Position numbers and translations under genes: made by a program. From Neoroseomonas terrae (GTDB lineage: Bacteria > Pseudomonadota > Alphaproteobacteria > Acetobacterales > Acetobacteraceae): DNA of 64,000 nt. Below, piece after piece: positions 39,955-48,870 of this stretch. The notes beneath the pieces are model-generated. The model was not told where the DNA came from, did no database searches, and worked only from the letters and a program-made list of their open reading frames with translations. Location: assembly GCF_018129025.1 (NCBI RefSeq), contig NZ_JAAEDI010000019.1, positions 1-64,000 of the forward strand, in the 5' to 3' direction. Every line of letters starts with the position of its first letter. Position 1 is the first letter of the stretch.

Positions 39955-41541
39955 ATGCGTAAGCTGCTGATGGCGGCCGCGCTGGCCATGGGTCTGTGCG
40001 CCGCAGCAACGACAGAGGCGCGGACGGTGCGCTGGGCCGCCTCGGGCGATCCCAACACCATGGATCCGCACAGCCAGAATGTCGGCACCGTCACGATGGT
40101 GCTGCAACAGATCTATGATCCGCTGATCGCCCGCGACCAGGAGCTCGGCCTCGCCCCGGGCCTCGCCACACGCTGGGAACAGGTGGAGCCCACCCGCTGG
40201 CGCTTCTGGCTGCGCGACGGCGTGAAGTTCCATGAGGGCCAGCCCTTCACCGCCGCTGACGTGGTGTTCAGCATCACCCGCGCGCAGCAGCCGACATCGA
40301 ACTTCGCCATCTATGTCGACACCATCGACCGCGCCGTGCAGGTCGAACCGCTGGTCGTCGACGTCATCACCCGCGTGGCCGACCCGATCCTGCCCAACAA
40401 GATCGCGTCGCTGCTGATCATGTCGCAATCCTGGTCCGAGCAGCACAACGCCACCCGCCCGCAGAACACCCGAGCGCGGGAGGAGATGTACACCACCCGC
40501 AACACCAACGGCACCGGCGCCTACCGCCTGACGGTGCGGGAGCCGGACGTGCGCACCGTCATGGTCCGCAGCAACGATTGGTGGGGCTGGCGCGAGCCGG
40601 CGAGCCGCGACGCGAACATCACCGAGATCATCTATCGTCCGATCGCCTCGGACGCGACGCGCGTCGCCGCGCTGCTGTCGGGCGAGGTGGATTTCGTGCT
40701 CGACCCGCCGCTGCAGGATCTCAACCGCCTGCGCGCCGCGCCGAACATCAAGGTGACGGAAGGCCCCGAGGTCCGCACCATCTTCCTCGCGATGGACGTG
40801 CATCGGGATGAGCTGCTGTATTCCGACGTGCGCGGCCGCAACCCGCTCAAGGATATCCGGGTGCGTCGCGCGCTGTACCAGGCGATCGACATCCAGGCGA
40901 TCCACCGCACGACCATGCGCGGCCAGTCGGTCGTGACCGGCACCTTCTTCCCGCCGCAGGTGAACGGCTACGTGCAGGAGGAAGACGTCCGGCTGCCCTA
41001 CGACCAGGCCCGCGCCCGCGCTCTGCTCGCCGAGGCGGGGTATCCGAACGGCTTCGAAATCACGCTCGACTGCCCGAACAACCGCTACATCAACGACGAG
41101 CAGATCTGCCAGGCGGTCGTCGCCATGTGGGCGCGCGTCGGCGTGCGCGCGCGGCTGAACTCCATGCCGCTGGCGCCGTTCTTCGCGAAGATCCAGCGCG
41201 ACGACACCTCGATCTACCTGCTCGGCTGGGGCGTGCCGACGCTCGATGCGCTCTATTCCTTCCAGTCGCTGCTGCGGTCCCGTGATGGCGGGCAGGGCAA
41301 CGGCATCTGGAACTATGGGCGGTATTCGAACGCCCGGATGGATGAGCTGATCGAGGTCATGACCAACCAGTCGGGCGCGCCGCGGCAGGAAGCGATCCGC
41401 GAGGCGCTGCGCATCTATCGCGAAGATGTGCCCCATATCCCGCTGCACCACCAGATGATCCCCTGGGCGATGCGGTCCAACTTCACCATCCCGCACATGG
41501 CCAACAACCAGCCCTATTTCCGCTGGGCGCGACTGAACTGA
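39955..41541 (+). CDS. Peptide-type ABC transporter substrate-binding protein (SBP family 5)
   Basis: A 528-residue periplasmic binding protein. ATG 39955 follows ACGGAGGG and gives a signal peptide (MRKLLMAAALAMGLCAAA, cleavage near EAR). Family-5 features: ASGDPNTMDPHSQNVG, FWLRDGVKFHEGQPFTAADVVFS, the VRRALYQAIDIQAIH helix and the RYSNARMDELI motif near the C-terminus. It heads a complete five-gene operon with both permeases and both ATPases. Specificity (peptide, sugar, metal chelate) is not readable. Confidence 0.92.
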   Translation: MRKLLMAAALAMGLCAAATTEARTVRWAASGDPNTMDPHSQNVGTVTMVLQQIYDPLIARDQELGLAPGLATRWEQVEPTRWRFWLRDGVKFHEGQPFTAADVVFSITRAQQPTSNFAIYVDTIDRAVQVEPLVVDVITRVADPILPNKIASLLIMSQSWSEQHNATRPQNTRAREEMYTTRNTNGTGAYRLTVREPDVRTVMVRSNDWWGWREPASRDANITEIIYRPIASDATRVAALLSGEVDFVLDPPLQDLNRLRAAPNIKVTEGPEVRTIFLAMDVHRDELLYSDVRGRNPLKDIRVRRALYQAIDIQAIHRTTMRGQSVVTGTFFPPQVNGYVQEEDVRLPYDQARARALLAEAGYPNGFEITLDCPNNRYINDEQICQAVVAMWARVGVRARLNSMPLAPFFAKIQRDDTSIYLLGWGVPTLDALYSFQSLLRSRDGGQGNGIWNYGRYSNARMDELIEVMTNQSGAPRQEAIREALRIYREDVPHIPLHHQMIPWAMRSNFTIPHMANNQPYFRWARLN

Positions 41542-41591
41542 ACGGCAAGGCGGGCGCGGCGGACCTGCCGCCGCGCCCCTGGAGTGATTGA

Positions 41592-42575
41592 ATGTTCGCC
41601 TTCATCGTCAACAGAATCCTGCAGGCCATCCCCGTGATGCTCACGGTGGCCCTCATCTCCTTCGCGATGTTCGCCTATGTCGGCGACCCGGTGGCGATCA
41701 TGCTGGGGCAGGACTTCACCGAAGCGCAGCGGGCGGCGCTGGTGCGCGATCTCGGCCTCGACCAGCCCTTCTGGGTGCAGTTCGCGGAGTTCGTGGCGAA
41801 TGCTGTCCAGGGGCAGTTCGGCCTGTCGTACCGCCTGTCGCGCCCGGTCGCCGAACTCATCGCCGAACGCGCGCCCGCCACGCTGGAACTGGCCTTCTGC
41901 GCCGCGACACTCGCTCTGCTGATCGGCGTCCCGATGGGGGTCTATACGGGCCTGTATCGCAACTCCTGGCTGTCGCGATTCTTCCTGACCTTCTCGCTGA
42001 TCGGCGTGTCGCTGCCGACCTTCCTGATCGGCATCCTGCTGATCCTGTGCTTCGCGGTGTGGCTCGGCTGGCTGCCGTCCTTCGGGCGGGGAGACACAGT
42101 GCAGCTCGGCTGGTGGTCGACGGGCTTCCTGACCTGGTCAGGGATCAAGGCGCTGATCCTGCCCTCGATCACCCTCGGCCTGTTCCAGCTGACGCTGATC
42201 ATGCGGCTGGTGCGCGCCGAGATGCTGGAGGTGCTGCGCACCGACTACATCAAATTCGCCCGCGCGCGCGGCCTGCCGAACCGCGCCGTGCATTTCGGCC
42301 ATGCGCTGAAGAACACGCTGGTGCCGGTGATCACCATCGTTGGTCTGCAGCTCGGCGCCATCATCGCCTTCGCCATCGTGACCGAGACCGTATTCCAATG
42401 GCCCGGCATGGGTCTGCTGTTCATCCAGTCGGTCGGCGTTGCCGACATTCCGGTGATGAGCGCCTATCTCATGCTCATCGCCCTGGTCTTCGTGACGATC
42501 AACCTGATCGTCGACCTGCTTTACTACGCCGTCGATCCGCGGCTGCGCATCGGGCGCGGGAAGGGGGGGCACTGA
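41592..42575 (+). CDS. Peptide-type ABC transporter permease (DppB-like)
   Basis: A 327-residue inner-membrane permease with about six helices (MFAFIVNRILQAIPVMLTVALISF as the first). The YVGDPVAIML loop replaces the usual PGDP. The EAA loop is ARARGLPNRAVHFGHALKN. An acidic/polar insert (FGRGDTVQLGWWSTG) before helix 4 is seen in some family members. The C-terminus is LYYAVDPRLRIG. Gene order SBP-DppB-DppC-DppD-DppF follows, with 1-nt spacing to the DppC gene. Confidence 0.92.
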   Translation: MFAFIVNRILQAIPVMLTVALISFAMFAYVGDPVAIMLGQDFTEAQRAALVRDLGLDQPFWVQFAEFVANAVQGQFGLSYRLSRPVAELIAERAPATLELAFCAATLALLIGVPMGVYTGLYRNSWLSRFFLTFSLIGVSLPTFLIGILLILCFAVWLGWLPSFGRGDTVQLGWWSTGFLTWSGIKALILPSITLGLFQLTLIMRLVRAEMLEVLRTDYIKFARARGLPNRAVHFGHALKNTLVPVITIVGLQLGAIIAFAIVTETVFQWPGMGLLFIQSVGVADIPVMSAYLMLIALVFVTINLIVDLLYYAVDPRLRIGRGKGGH

Positions 42576-42576
42576 C

Positions 42577-43491
42577 ATGGCCGCCGCCGTGAAGCGCTTC
42601 TTGGATTCCGACCTCTGGTGGTCGTTCCGCCGGTCGCCGGTGACTGTCGCCTCGGCCATCGTCGCGGCCATCTGCATCATCGGGGCGGTGCTGGCCCCGC
42701 TGATCGCGCCGCACAACCCCTTCGACCTCGCCAGCCTCAACCTGATCGACGCCTTCAAGCCGCCGATCTGGACCGAGGAGGGCGCACCCGAATATCTGCT
42801 CGGCACCGACGACCAGGGTCGCGACGTGCTCTCGGCCATCATGTATGGCGCGCGCGTCTCGCTGCTGGTCGGCCTGTCGGCGACGATCTTCGCGACGCTG
42901 CTCGGCGTCACCCTCGGGCTGATCGCAGGCTATGTCGGCGGCGCCGTGGACAGCCTGCTGATGCGAATCTGCGATATCCAGCTCACCCTCCCCTCGATCC
43001 TGGTTGCCCTGCTGGTCGATGGCGTCGTCCGCGCCGCCGTGCCGCGCGAGGTGCACGATCAGATCGCGCTGTTCGTCGTCATCTTCGCCATCGGCATCAG
43101 CGAATGGCCTAAATTCGCCCGGACCGTGCGCGGCTCGACGCTGGTCGAGCGCAACAAGGAATACGTCCAGGCCGCGCGCGTCATCGGCGTGCCGAAGGTC
43201 CGCATCATGGCGAGCCACGTACTGCCCAACGTGATCGGGCCGGTCCTCGTCGTCGCCACGCTGAACCTGGGGCTGGCGATCCTGTCGGAGGCGACGCTGT
43301 CCTTCCTTGGCGTCGGCGTGCCGCCGACCCAGCCCTCGCTCGGCACGCTCATCAGGATCGGCAACGACTTCCTGTTCTCCGGCGAATGGTGGATCACGAT
43401 CTTCCCCGGCATCGCGCTGATCGCCATGGTGCTTTCCGTCAATCTCCTGGGCGACTGGCTGCGCGACGCCCTCAATCCGAAGCTGCGCTGA
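42577..43491 (+). CDS. Peptide-type ABC transporter permease (DppC-like)
   Basis: A 304-residue permease, partner of the previous one. The N-terminal cytoplasmic helix (KRFLDSDLWWSFRRSPVT) leads to helix 1. The DppC loop YLLGTDDQGRDVLSAIMYGAR and the EAA loop VQAARVIGVPKVRIMASHVLPN are clear, and the end is LGDWLRDALNPKLR. Its TGA stop shares one base with the ATG of the ATPase gene (TGATG), indicating translational coupling. Confidence 0.92.
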   Translation: MAAAVKRFLDSDLWWSFRRSPVTVASAIVAAICIIGAVLAPLIAPHNPFDLASLNLIDAFKPPIWTEEGAPEYLLGTDDQGRDVLSAIMYGARVSLLVGLSATIFATLLGVTLGLIAGYVGGAVDSLLMRICDIQLTLPSILVALLVDGVVRAAVPREVHDQIALFVVIFAIGISEWPKFARTVRGSTLVERNKEYVQAARVIGVPKVRIMASHVLPNVIGPVLVVATLNLGLAILSEATLSFLGVGVPPTQPSLGTLIRIGNDFLFSGEWWITIFPGIALIAMVLSVNLLGDWLRDALNPKLR

Positions 43492-44477
43492 TGTCGAATA
43501 CCGCTCCCCTGCTGCAGGTGCGGAACCTGCGCGTCGAATTTCCCACCCGCCGCGGCACGCTGGTCGCGCTCGACGATGTCTCCTTCGACATTTCGCCTGG
43601 CGAGGTGCTCGGCGTCGTTGGTGAATCCGGTGCCGGCAAGTCGATGACCGGCGCGGCGATCATCGGCCTGCTCGAACCCCCCGGCCGCATCGCGAAGGGC
43701 GAGATCCTGTTCGACGGCAAGCGGATCGACAATCTCCGCTACGAGCAGATGCGCCGCATCCGTGGCAAGGACATCGGCGCGATCTTCCAGGACCCGCTGA
43801 CGACGTTGAACCCGCTCTACACGGTCGGCCGCCAGCTCGTTGAAACCATGACGACCCACCTGCCGATCGGCCCCGGTGAGGCCCGCAAGCGCGCCATCGG
43901 TTGGCTCGAGATGGTCGGCATCCCGGCGGCCGCGCAGCGCATCGACAGCTACCCGCATGAATTCTCGGGCGGCATGCGCCAGCGCGTCGTCATCGCACTC
44001 GCCCTCTGCGCCGAGCCGCGGCTGATCGTCGCCGACGAACCCACCACCGCGCTCGACGTCTCGATCCAGGCGCAGGTGATCGCGCTGCTGAAGACGCTGG
44101 CGCGGGAGAAGGGCACGGCGATGATGCTCGTCACGCACGACATGGGTGTGATCGCCGAGACGGCCGACCGCGTCGCGGTGATGTATGCCGGCCGTGTCGC
44201 GGAGATCGGCCCGGTGCGTGAGGTGGTGAAGCACGCGAACCATCCGTATTCAGTCGGCCTGATGGCTTCGATCCCGCCCCTGGACCGTCGCGTCGAACGC
44301 CTCGCGCAGATCGACGGCGCCATGCCGCGTCTTTCCGCCATCCCGCAGGGCTGCGCCTACAACCCGCGCTGCCCGCAGGTCTTCGACAAATGCCGCGTGC
44401 TCAGGCCCGACCTGATCAATGCCGGCACCACTCGCGCCGCCTGCTGGCTGTTCGACACGGAGCTGGCCGATGGCTGA
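43491..44477 (+). CDS. Peptide-type ABC transporter ATP-binding protein (DppD-like)
   Basis: A 328-residue ATPase starting at ATG 43491 (TGATG junction). Walker A GESGAGKS near residue 44, Q-loop GAIFQDPLTTLNPLYTVG, signature SGGMRQRVVIALAL, Walker [19 protein letters not shown] and H-loop VTHDMGVIAE are all intact. The C-terminal oligopeptide-ABC extension has the Cys motif YNPRCPQVFDKC. Its end overlaps the next ATPase gene by 8 nt. Confidence 0.93.
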   Translation: MSNTAPLLQVRNLRVEFPTRRGTLVALDDVSFDISPGEVLGVVGESGAGKSMTGAAIIGLLEPPGRIAKGEILFDGKRIDNLRYEQMRRIRGKDIGAIFQDPLTTLNPLYTVGRQLVETMTTHLPIGPGEARKRAIGWLEMVGIPAAAQRIDSYPHEFSGGMRQRVVIALALCAEPRLIVADEPTTALDVSIQAQVIALLKTLAREKGTAMMLVTHDMGVIAETADRVAVMYAGRVAEIGPVREVVKHANHPYSVGLMASIPPLDRRVERLAQIDGAMPRLSAIPQGCAYNPRCPQVFDKCRVLRPDLINAGTTRAACWLFDTELADG

Positions 44478-45501
44478 CGCCACCCCGATGTTCGAGGCAC
44501 GCGACCTCGCCCGCCATTTCGACGTCTCCCGCCCACTGCTGCAACGCCTGGTCGCCCGCGAGGGCCGGCGCATCCTGCGCGCCGTCGACGGCGTGTCCTT
44601 CGCCATCCCGAAGGGCACGACACTCTCGCTCGTTGGTGAATCCGGCTGCGGCAAATCGACCGTCGCCCGGCTCTCCGTCGGCCTGTACGGACCTTCCGCC
44701 GGTTCCGTGACCTTCGATGGCCGTGACCTCGCCGAGGCCCGCGCCATGGCCGACCAGCGCCGGCGCATGCAGATGATCTTCCAGGATCCCTACGCCTCGC
44801 TAAACCCGCGGTGGCGCGTGGCGGACATCATCGCCGAACCGATCCGCGCCTTCGGCCTGATGAAGACCCGCGCCGAGCAGGAGAACCGCGTCGCCGAGCT
44901 GCTGACCCAGGTCGGGCTCTCGCCACTCGACGGCCAGAAGTTCCCCCATGAATTCTCCGGCGGCCAGCGGCAGCGTATCTCGATCGCCCGCGCGCTGTCC
45001 TCCAACCCGGAATTCCTGGTCTGCGACGAGCCGACCTCGGCGCTGGACGTCTCCGTCCAGGCGCAGATCCTGAACCTGATGAAGGAGCTGCAGCAGCGCC
45101 TCGGGCTGACCTACCTGTTCATCAGCCACAATCTCGCCGTCGTGCGGCAGGTCAGCGACCGCATCGGGGTGATGTATCTCGGCCGCCTCGCGGAACTGGC
45201 CCCGGCCGAGGCGCTGTTCCGCACCCCGCGGCACCCCTATACGCGCGCCCTGATGGAAGCGATCCCGGACCTCGACATGACCGGGCGCGAACGCATCCCC
45301 GTCGGCGGCGAAGTTCCGTCGCCCATCACCCCGCCGCCGGGCTGCTCCTTCCACCCGCGCTGCCCGCTGGCGAACGACCGCTGCAAGCGCGAACGGCCGG
45401 AGCTGAAAGTGGCCGGGGATGCGTTGGTGGCGTGCCATGCGGTGGAGGAAGGCCGCGACGACGCGATGCCGATGCCGGCGATTGCACGGGCGGCGGCGTA
45501 G
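44470..45501 (+). CDS. Peptide-type ABC transporter ATP-binding protein (DppF-like)
   Basis: A 343-residue ATPase starting at ATG 44470, inside the last codons of the DppD-like gene. Walker A GESGCGKST, Q-loop MIFQDPYASLNPRWRV, signature [14 protein letters not shown], Walker [19 protein letters not shown] and H-loop ISHNLAVVRQ are present, and the FHPRCPLANDRC tail is family-typical. It is the last gene of the operon; the next gene is on the opposite strand, 32 nt away. Confidence 0.93.
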   Translation: MADATPMFEARDLARHFDVSRPLLQRLVAREGRRILRAVDGVSFAIPKGTTLSLVGESGCGKSTVARLSVGLYGPSAGSVTFDGRDLAEARAMADQRRRMQMIFQDPYASLNPRWRVADIIAEPIRAFGLMKTRAEQENRVAELLTQVGLSPLDGQKFPHEFSGGQRQRISIARALSSNPEFLVCDEPTSALDVSVQAQILNLMKELQQRLGLTYLFISHNLAVVRQVSDRIGVMYLGRLAELAPAEALFRTPRHPYTRALMEAIPDLDMTGRERIPVGGEVPSPITPPPGCSFHPRCPLANDRCKRERPELKVAGDALVACHAVEEGRDDAMPMPAIARAAA

Positions 45502-45533
45502 GTCCGGCGTCGTTTTCGCGCCGCCAAACGAAC

Positions 45534-45986
45534 TCAGCCAGCCAGATGGCGGACGAGGTTGTTCAGCGACGCCTCGTTGCCCTCACGAACTCCATCCAGC
45601 ATGGCGTCGCCGATGAATGACGCCACCTGGACGGTGGCAAGGATGCGCGTCCCGCTCCCCTGAGCCACGAGCTCCACCGTATTCAGGCAGGTCATGACGG
45701 TGCGACCCCCGGCATGAATGACCTCGGCGGTCACGATCCGCTCGGACGGGACGATCGAGAGGTAGGTGGTGCGACCGGCGTATTGCGGCGCCTCCTTCGA
45801 TCCGCAGCGGAAGGTGTCGACGCCGCCTTCCGTGAAATCGGCAGTCTCATAGGCGAACATCGCCGTATCCGATGGCGCGCTCCAGGCCTGGCGCTCGGCG
45901 GGATCGGCATAGGCGGCGAAAACGCGCTCAGGCTCGGCACCTGTTTGCCGCTCGAAGACGAAAGTCCGATGGCTGACGCCGGTCAT
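45534..45986 (-). CDS. SRPBCC / AHSA1-family protein
   Basis: A 150-residue cytosolic protein with a START-like ligand-binding fold. The start at ATG 45986 gives the usual N-terminus with EPERVFAAYADPAERQAWSAP (the P-x3-V-x2-A-x-T/A-DP entry motif). Later strands include ERIVTAEVIH and GTRILATVQVASF, and the C-terminal helix is SLNNLVRHLAG. Bacterial AHSA1-like proteins often pair with ArsR regulators, but none is adjacent. Ligand unknown. A longer ORF to 46094 is not used. Confidence 0.82.
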   Translation of the reverse strand: MTGVSHRTFVFERQTGAEPERVFAAYADPAERQAWSAPSDTAMFAYETADFTEGGVDTFRCGSKEAPQYAGRTTYLSIVPSERIVTAEVIHAGGRTVMTCLNTVELVAQGSGTRILATVQVASFIGDAMLDGVREGNEASLNNLVRHLAG

Positions 45987-46165
45987 TGGACGCTCCCGAT
46001 CGCGAATTGGATCGGGCCAGGGGATACTATTCTGCTTGCGGATTGCAAGCAGTTTGATGTTCAGATGGCGTATCGGCTGGGCAGGACGCCGCAATCAGCC
46101 ACATCGCGTCATTCCCGGCTGCGCGCAGGCAAGCGAGGCGGCGGCGGGCTGGTCCGCCGCGCCGC

Positions 46166-46636
46166 TTACCGATACGGCACCACCGCCACCGCATTATACG
46201 GCGACCCGTCCACCAGCCGGGTCGACCACGCGAGGTAGACGACCGCCCGCTGCTCCTCGTCGATGAAGCGGTGCACGCGCGTCTCCTTGAAGAACAGGGA
46301 CGTGTTGCTCTCGTACACCTGCTCCCCGCGCTCGCCCCGGCGCGCCCCGTCGGCCACGCGAACCTCGCCGGTCGCCACGCAGGTCAGCGAGAACCGCCCG
46401 GGATCCTCCGCCAGCCCCACCATCCCGGACACCCCGCCGGTCCGCGCCTGGCTGATGTAGCAGGACACCCCGCCCACCTCCGGATCGTTGAACCGCTCGA
46501 CCACCACGCGATGGCTGCGGGTCAGGCCCAGATTGGTCAGCGCAGTGTTCACATAGCCGATCTCGCGCGTCTCCTCGGCAGCGGCGGGGCCGGCGAGGGC
46601 GATGGCGAACAGGGCTGCAAGCATCCTTCGGGTCAT
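46166..46636 (-). CDS. creA: CreA-family exported protein
   Basis: A 156-residue periplasmic protein with a signal peptide (MTRRMLAALFAIALAG, cleavage near AAAEE). The mature part has the CreA pattern: REIGYVNTALTNLG, VVVERFNDPEVGGVSCYIS, EDPGRFSLTCVATG and VYLAWSTRLVDGSPYNAVAVVP. CreA is conserved but of unknown function. The start at 46636 is chosen because GAGGAAG lies about 6 nt upstream; 46651 is an alternative. It follows gamma-glutamyltransferase by 43 nt on the same strand and may be cotranscribed. Confidence 0.88.
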   Translation of the reverse strand: MTRRMLAALFAIALAGPAAAEETREIGYVNTALTNLGLTRSHRVVVERFNDPEVGGVSCYISQARTGGVSGMVGLAEDPGRFSLTCVATGEVRVADGARRGERGEQVYESNTSLFFKETRVHRFIDEEQRAVVYLAWSTRLVDGSPYNAVAVVPYR

Positions 46637-46679
46637 GGCGGTCTTCCTCATGCTGCGCCTGCAACGCGCGACGGGCCGA

Positions 46680-48362
46680 TCAGTCACCGATCGAAACGCC
46701 TTCCCGCCGCGGATCGGCCCCGCCGACCAGCCCATCACTGGTGACGCGGATGATCTGCAGGCCGGAATCCATCTCGACTATCCGCACCTCATGCCCCAGC
46801 GCCCGCAGGGCAGGGGCCAGGGCGGCAGCCGGCGTGTCGGCTTCCAGGTCGATGCTGCCGCCCAGCGTGCCCACATGCGGCAGCGCCGCCGCCTCCTGCG
46901 GCGTCATGCCCCAGTCCAGCAGCGCCACTAGCGACTGCGCGACATAGAGGATGATCCGCGCCCCGCCCGGCGACCCCGTCACCGCATACAGCCGCCCATC
47001 ATCGTTCAGCACGATGGTGGGGGACATCGAACTGCGCGGGCGTTTGCCGCCCTCGACGCGGTTCGCGATCGGCCGTCCATCCCGCTCCGGCACGAAGGAG
47101 AAATCAGTCAGCTCATTGTTCAGCATGAAGCCGCCGACCATGACGCGGGCGCCGAACAACGCCTCGATCGTCGTGGTCATGGACACCGCATCGCCCTGCG
47201 CGTCGACGATCGAGAGATGGCTCGTCCCGGCCTCGTACTCCTGCATCTGCGGTGCCAGCCGCGTCTCGCGCCACGGTGGGTTGCCCGCCCGTGGCGACGC
47301 GACCGCGCGGTCGCGATCCAGGATCTGCGCTCGCACGGTCAGATACCCTGGGTCCGTCAGCCCCCGCGTCGGCACCGAGACGAAATCAGGATCGGCGACA
47401 TAGGCGTTGCGGTCGGCGAAGGCGAGGCGCCCCGCATCGCCCAGCAGATGCGCGGCCTCGGCCCCGCGCGGGTCCAGCCGCGCCATGTCGGCATGCCCGA
47501 GCAGGCCCATGATCTGCGCCACCGCAATCCCGCCTGAGGAGGGTGGCGGGAAGCCGCAGATGCGATACCGCCGGTAGCCGCCGCAGATCACCTGCCGCTG
47601 CTGCGGCGCATAGGTGGACAGGTCGGTCGCTGCCATCACGCCGGGGTTGGTCGGATGCCCGGTCACGGCGGCGAGGATGGCGTCCGCGATCGGGCCCTGC
47701 GCCATCGCCTGCGCCCCTTGCGCCGCGATGGCGCGCAGCGTCTCGGCCAGCGCGGGGTTGCGCAGTTGGTGCCCCGCCGGCAGTGGCGCGTCGTCGGCGG
47801 AGAAGAAGTAGGCCGCGGCCCCCGGATCACGCCGAAGATTCGCCCTGTCGGCCGCGATGTCCTGCGCCAGGCGCTCGCTGATCGGGAAGCCTTCCTCGGC
47901 GAGACGAATGGCCGGCGCGATCAGCCGCGCCCACGGGAGGTGGCCGAGTTCCTTGTGCGCGGCCTCGAGCATCGCGACCGTGCCGGGCACGCCCACGGCA
48001 CGCCCGCCGACAACGGCCTCCATGAAGGGCATGGGCCGGCCGTCGCGCAGGAACAGGTCGCCGACGGCCGCGGCGGGCGCGGTCTCGCGGCCGTCCCACG
48101 CCGTCAGCCGCCCGCTGCCGCCGCTGAAATGCAGCAGCAGCGCGCCGCCACCGATGCCGGAGGATTGCGGTTCGACCAGCGTCAGGACCATCTGCGCCGC
48201 GACTGTGGCGTCGACGGCGTTGCCGCCTTCCCGCAGCACCTCCGCACCCGCGGCGGCCGCAAGCGGATGGCCGACGGAGACCATGAAGCGCCGTGCCGGC
48301 TCGGCAATGGCGGCGCTGGAGAAGAGTAGCAGGATGAGGATGGCGCGGCGCAGGATCATCAC
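46680..48362 (-). CDS. ggt: Gamma-glutamyltransferase (glutathione hydrolase)
   Basis: A 560-residue N-terminal-nucleophile enzyme of the periplasm that cleaves gamma-glutamyl bonds of glutathione. A signal peptide ([15 protein letters not shown]) precedes the large subunit. The glutamate-binding and self-cleavage region is intact: the conserved GTSHLSIVD has the nucleophilic Thr near residue 381, which begins the small subunit after autoprocessing. [11 protein letters not shown] and the GSPGGARI segment near the C-terminus are family signatures. Its start is 14 nt from the divergent yraN start. Confidence 0.92.
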   Translation of the reverse strand: MMILRRAILILLLFSSAAIAEPARRFMVSVGHPLAAAAGAEVLREGGNAVDATVAAQMVLTLVEPQSSGIGGGALLLHFSGGSGRLTAWDGRETAPAAAVGDLFLRDGRPMPFMEAVVGGRAVGVPGTVAMLEAAHKELGHLPWARLIAPAIRLAEEGFPISERLAQDIAADRANLRRDPGAAAYFFSADDAPLPAGHQLRNPALAETLRAIAAQGAQAMAQGPIADAILAAVTGHPTNPGVMAATDLSTYAPQQRQVICGGYRRYRICGFPPPSSGGIAVAQIMGLLGHADMARLDPRGAEAAHLLGDAGRLAFADRNAYVADPDFVSVPTRGLTDPGYLTVRAQILDRDRAVASPRAGNPPWRETRLAPQMQEYEAGTSHLSIVDAQGDAVSMTTTIEALFGARVMVGGFMLNNELTDFSFVPERDGRPIANRVEGGKRPRSSMSPTIVLNDDGRLYAVTGSPGGARIILYVAQSLVALLDWGMTPQEAAALPHVGTLGGSIDLEADTPAAALAPALRALGHEVRIVEMDSGLQIIRVTSDGLVGGADPRREGVSIGD

Positions 48363-48376
48363 GGCAGGATAGCCTA

Positions 48377-48769
48377 ATGAGCGAGGCAGGTGAGCAGACG
48401 CGCCGGTTGATCCGGGGCCGTCGAGCGGAGGCCGCAGGCCGTGACGCGGAAGGCATCGCCGCGGCGGCGCTGCGGCGCGAGGACTGGGCGGTTCTTGCGC
48501 AGCGCGCGCGCACGCCGGCCGGGGAGATCGACCTGGTGGCCGAACGAGACGGGCTCCTTGCCTTCATCGAGGTGAAGGCTCGTCCCTCCCTTTCCGAAGC
48601 CGCCTTCGCCCTCGGCCCGCGTCAGCGGGCGAGGCTGATCGCCGCGGCGGAGTGCTGGCTGGCTGTACACCCTGGCCACGGCGCGGCCGGCATGCGGTTC
48701 GACGTCGTGATCGTGGCTGCAGACGGTACGGCGCGACGGATCGCCGATGCCTTCCGCGTCGGAGACTAG
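48377..48769 (+). CDS. yraN: YraN / UPF0102-family endonuclease-like protein
   Basis: A 130-residue protein of the restriction-endonuclease-like fold. The conserved core is [18 protein letters not shown], then [21 protein letters not shown] (the D-x-E-V-K acidic/Lys site) and RFDVVIVA. Function in vivo is unresolved; it is sometimes linked to DNA processing and lies here opposite a ComM/YifB gene, a common association. The start is only 14 nt from the divergent gamma-glutamyltransferase ATG. Its TAG stop is the first part of a 104-bp element. Confidence 0.88.
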   Translation: MSEAGEQTRRLIRGRRAEAAGRDAEGIAAAALRREDWAVLAQRARTPAGEIDLVAERDGLLAFIEVKARPSLSEAAFALGPRQRARLIAAAECWLAVHPGHGAAGMRFDVVIVAADGTARRIADAFRVGD

Positions 48770-48870
48770 AGCAGACCGATCAGGTGAAATCACCTGATCG
48801 GGTGAAGATGCTCGCAAAAACAACATACTGGAGCATTCGCAGTGAGCCAGGGCGAACGAAGAATGCTCTA
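48767..48870. repeat. 104-bp palindromic intergenic element carrying both flanking stop codons
   Basis: TAGAGCA at 48767-48773 is inverted as TGCTCTA at 48864-48870. The first three bases are the TAG stop of yraN, and the last three, read on the minus strand, are the TAG stop of the ComM/YifB gene. Inside, a perfect 11-bp stem (48776-48786 with 48791-48801) surrounds an AAAT loop. The sequence between is less GC-rich than the flanks. It looks like a REP/MITE-type interspersed repeat and could act as a bidirectional terminator. Only one copy is visible in this window, so repeat status is inferred. Confidence 0.6.
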
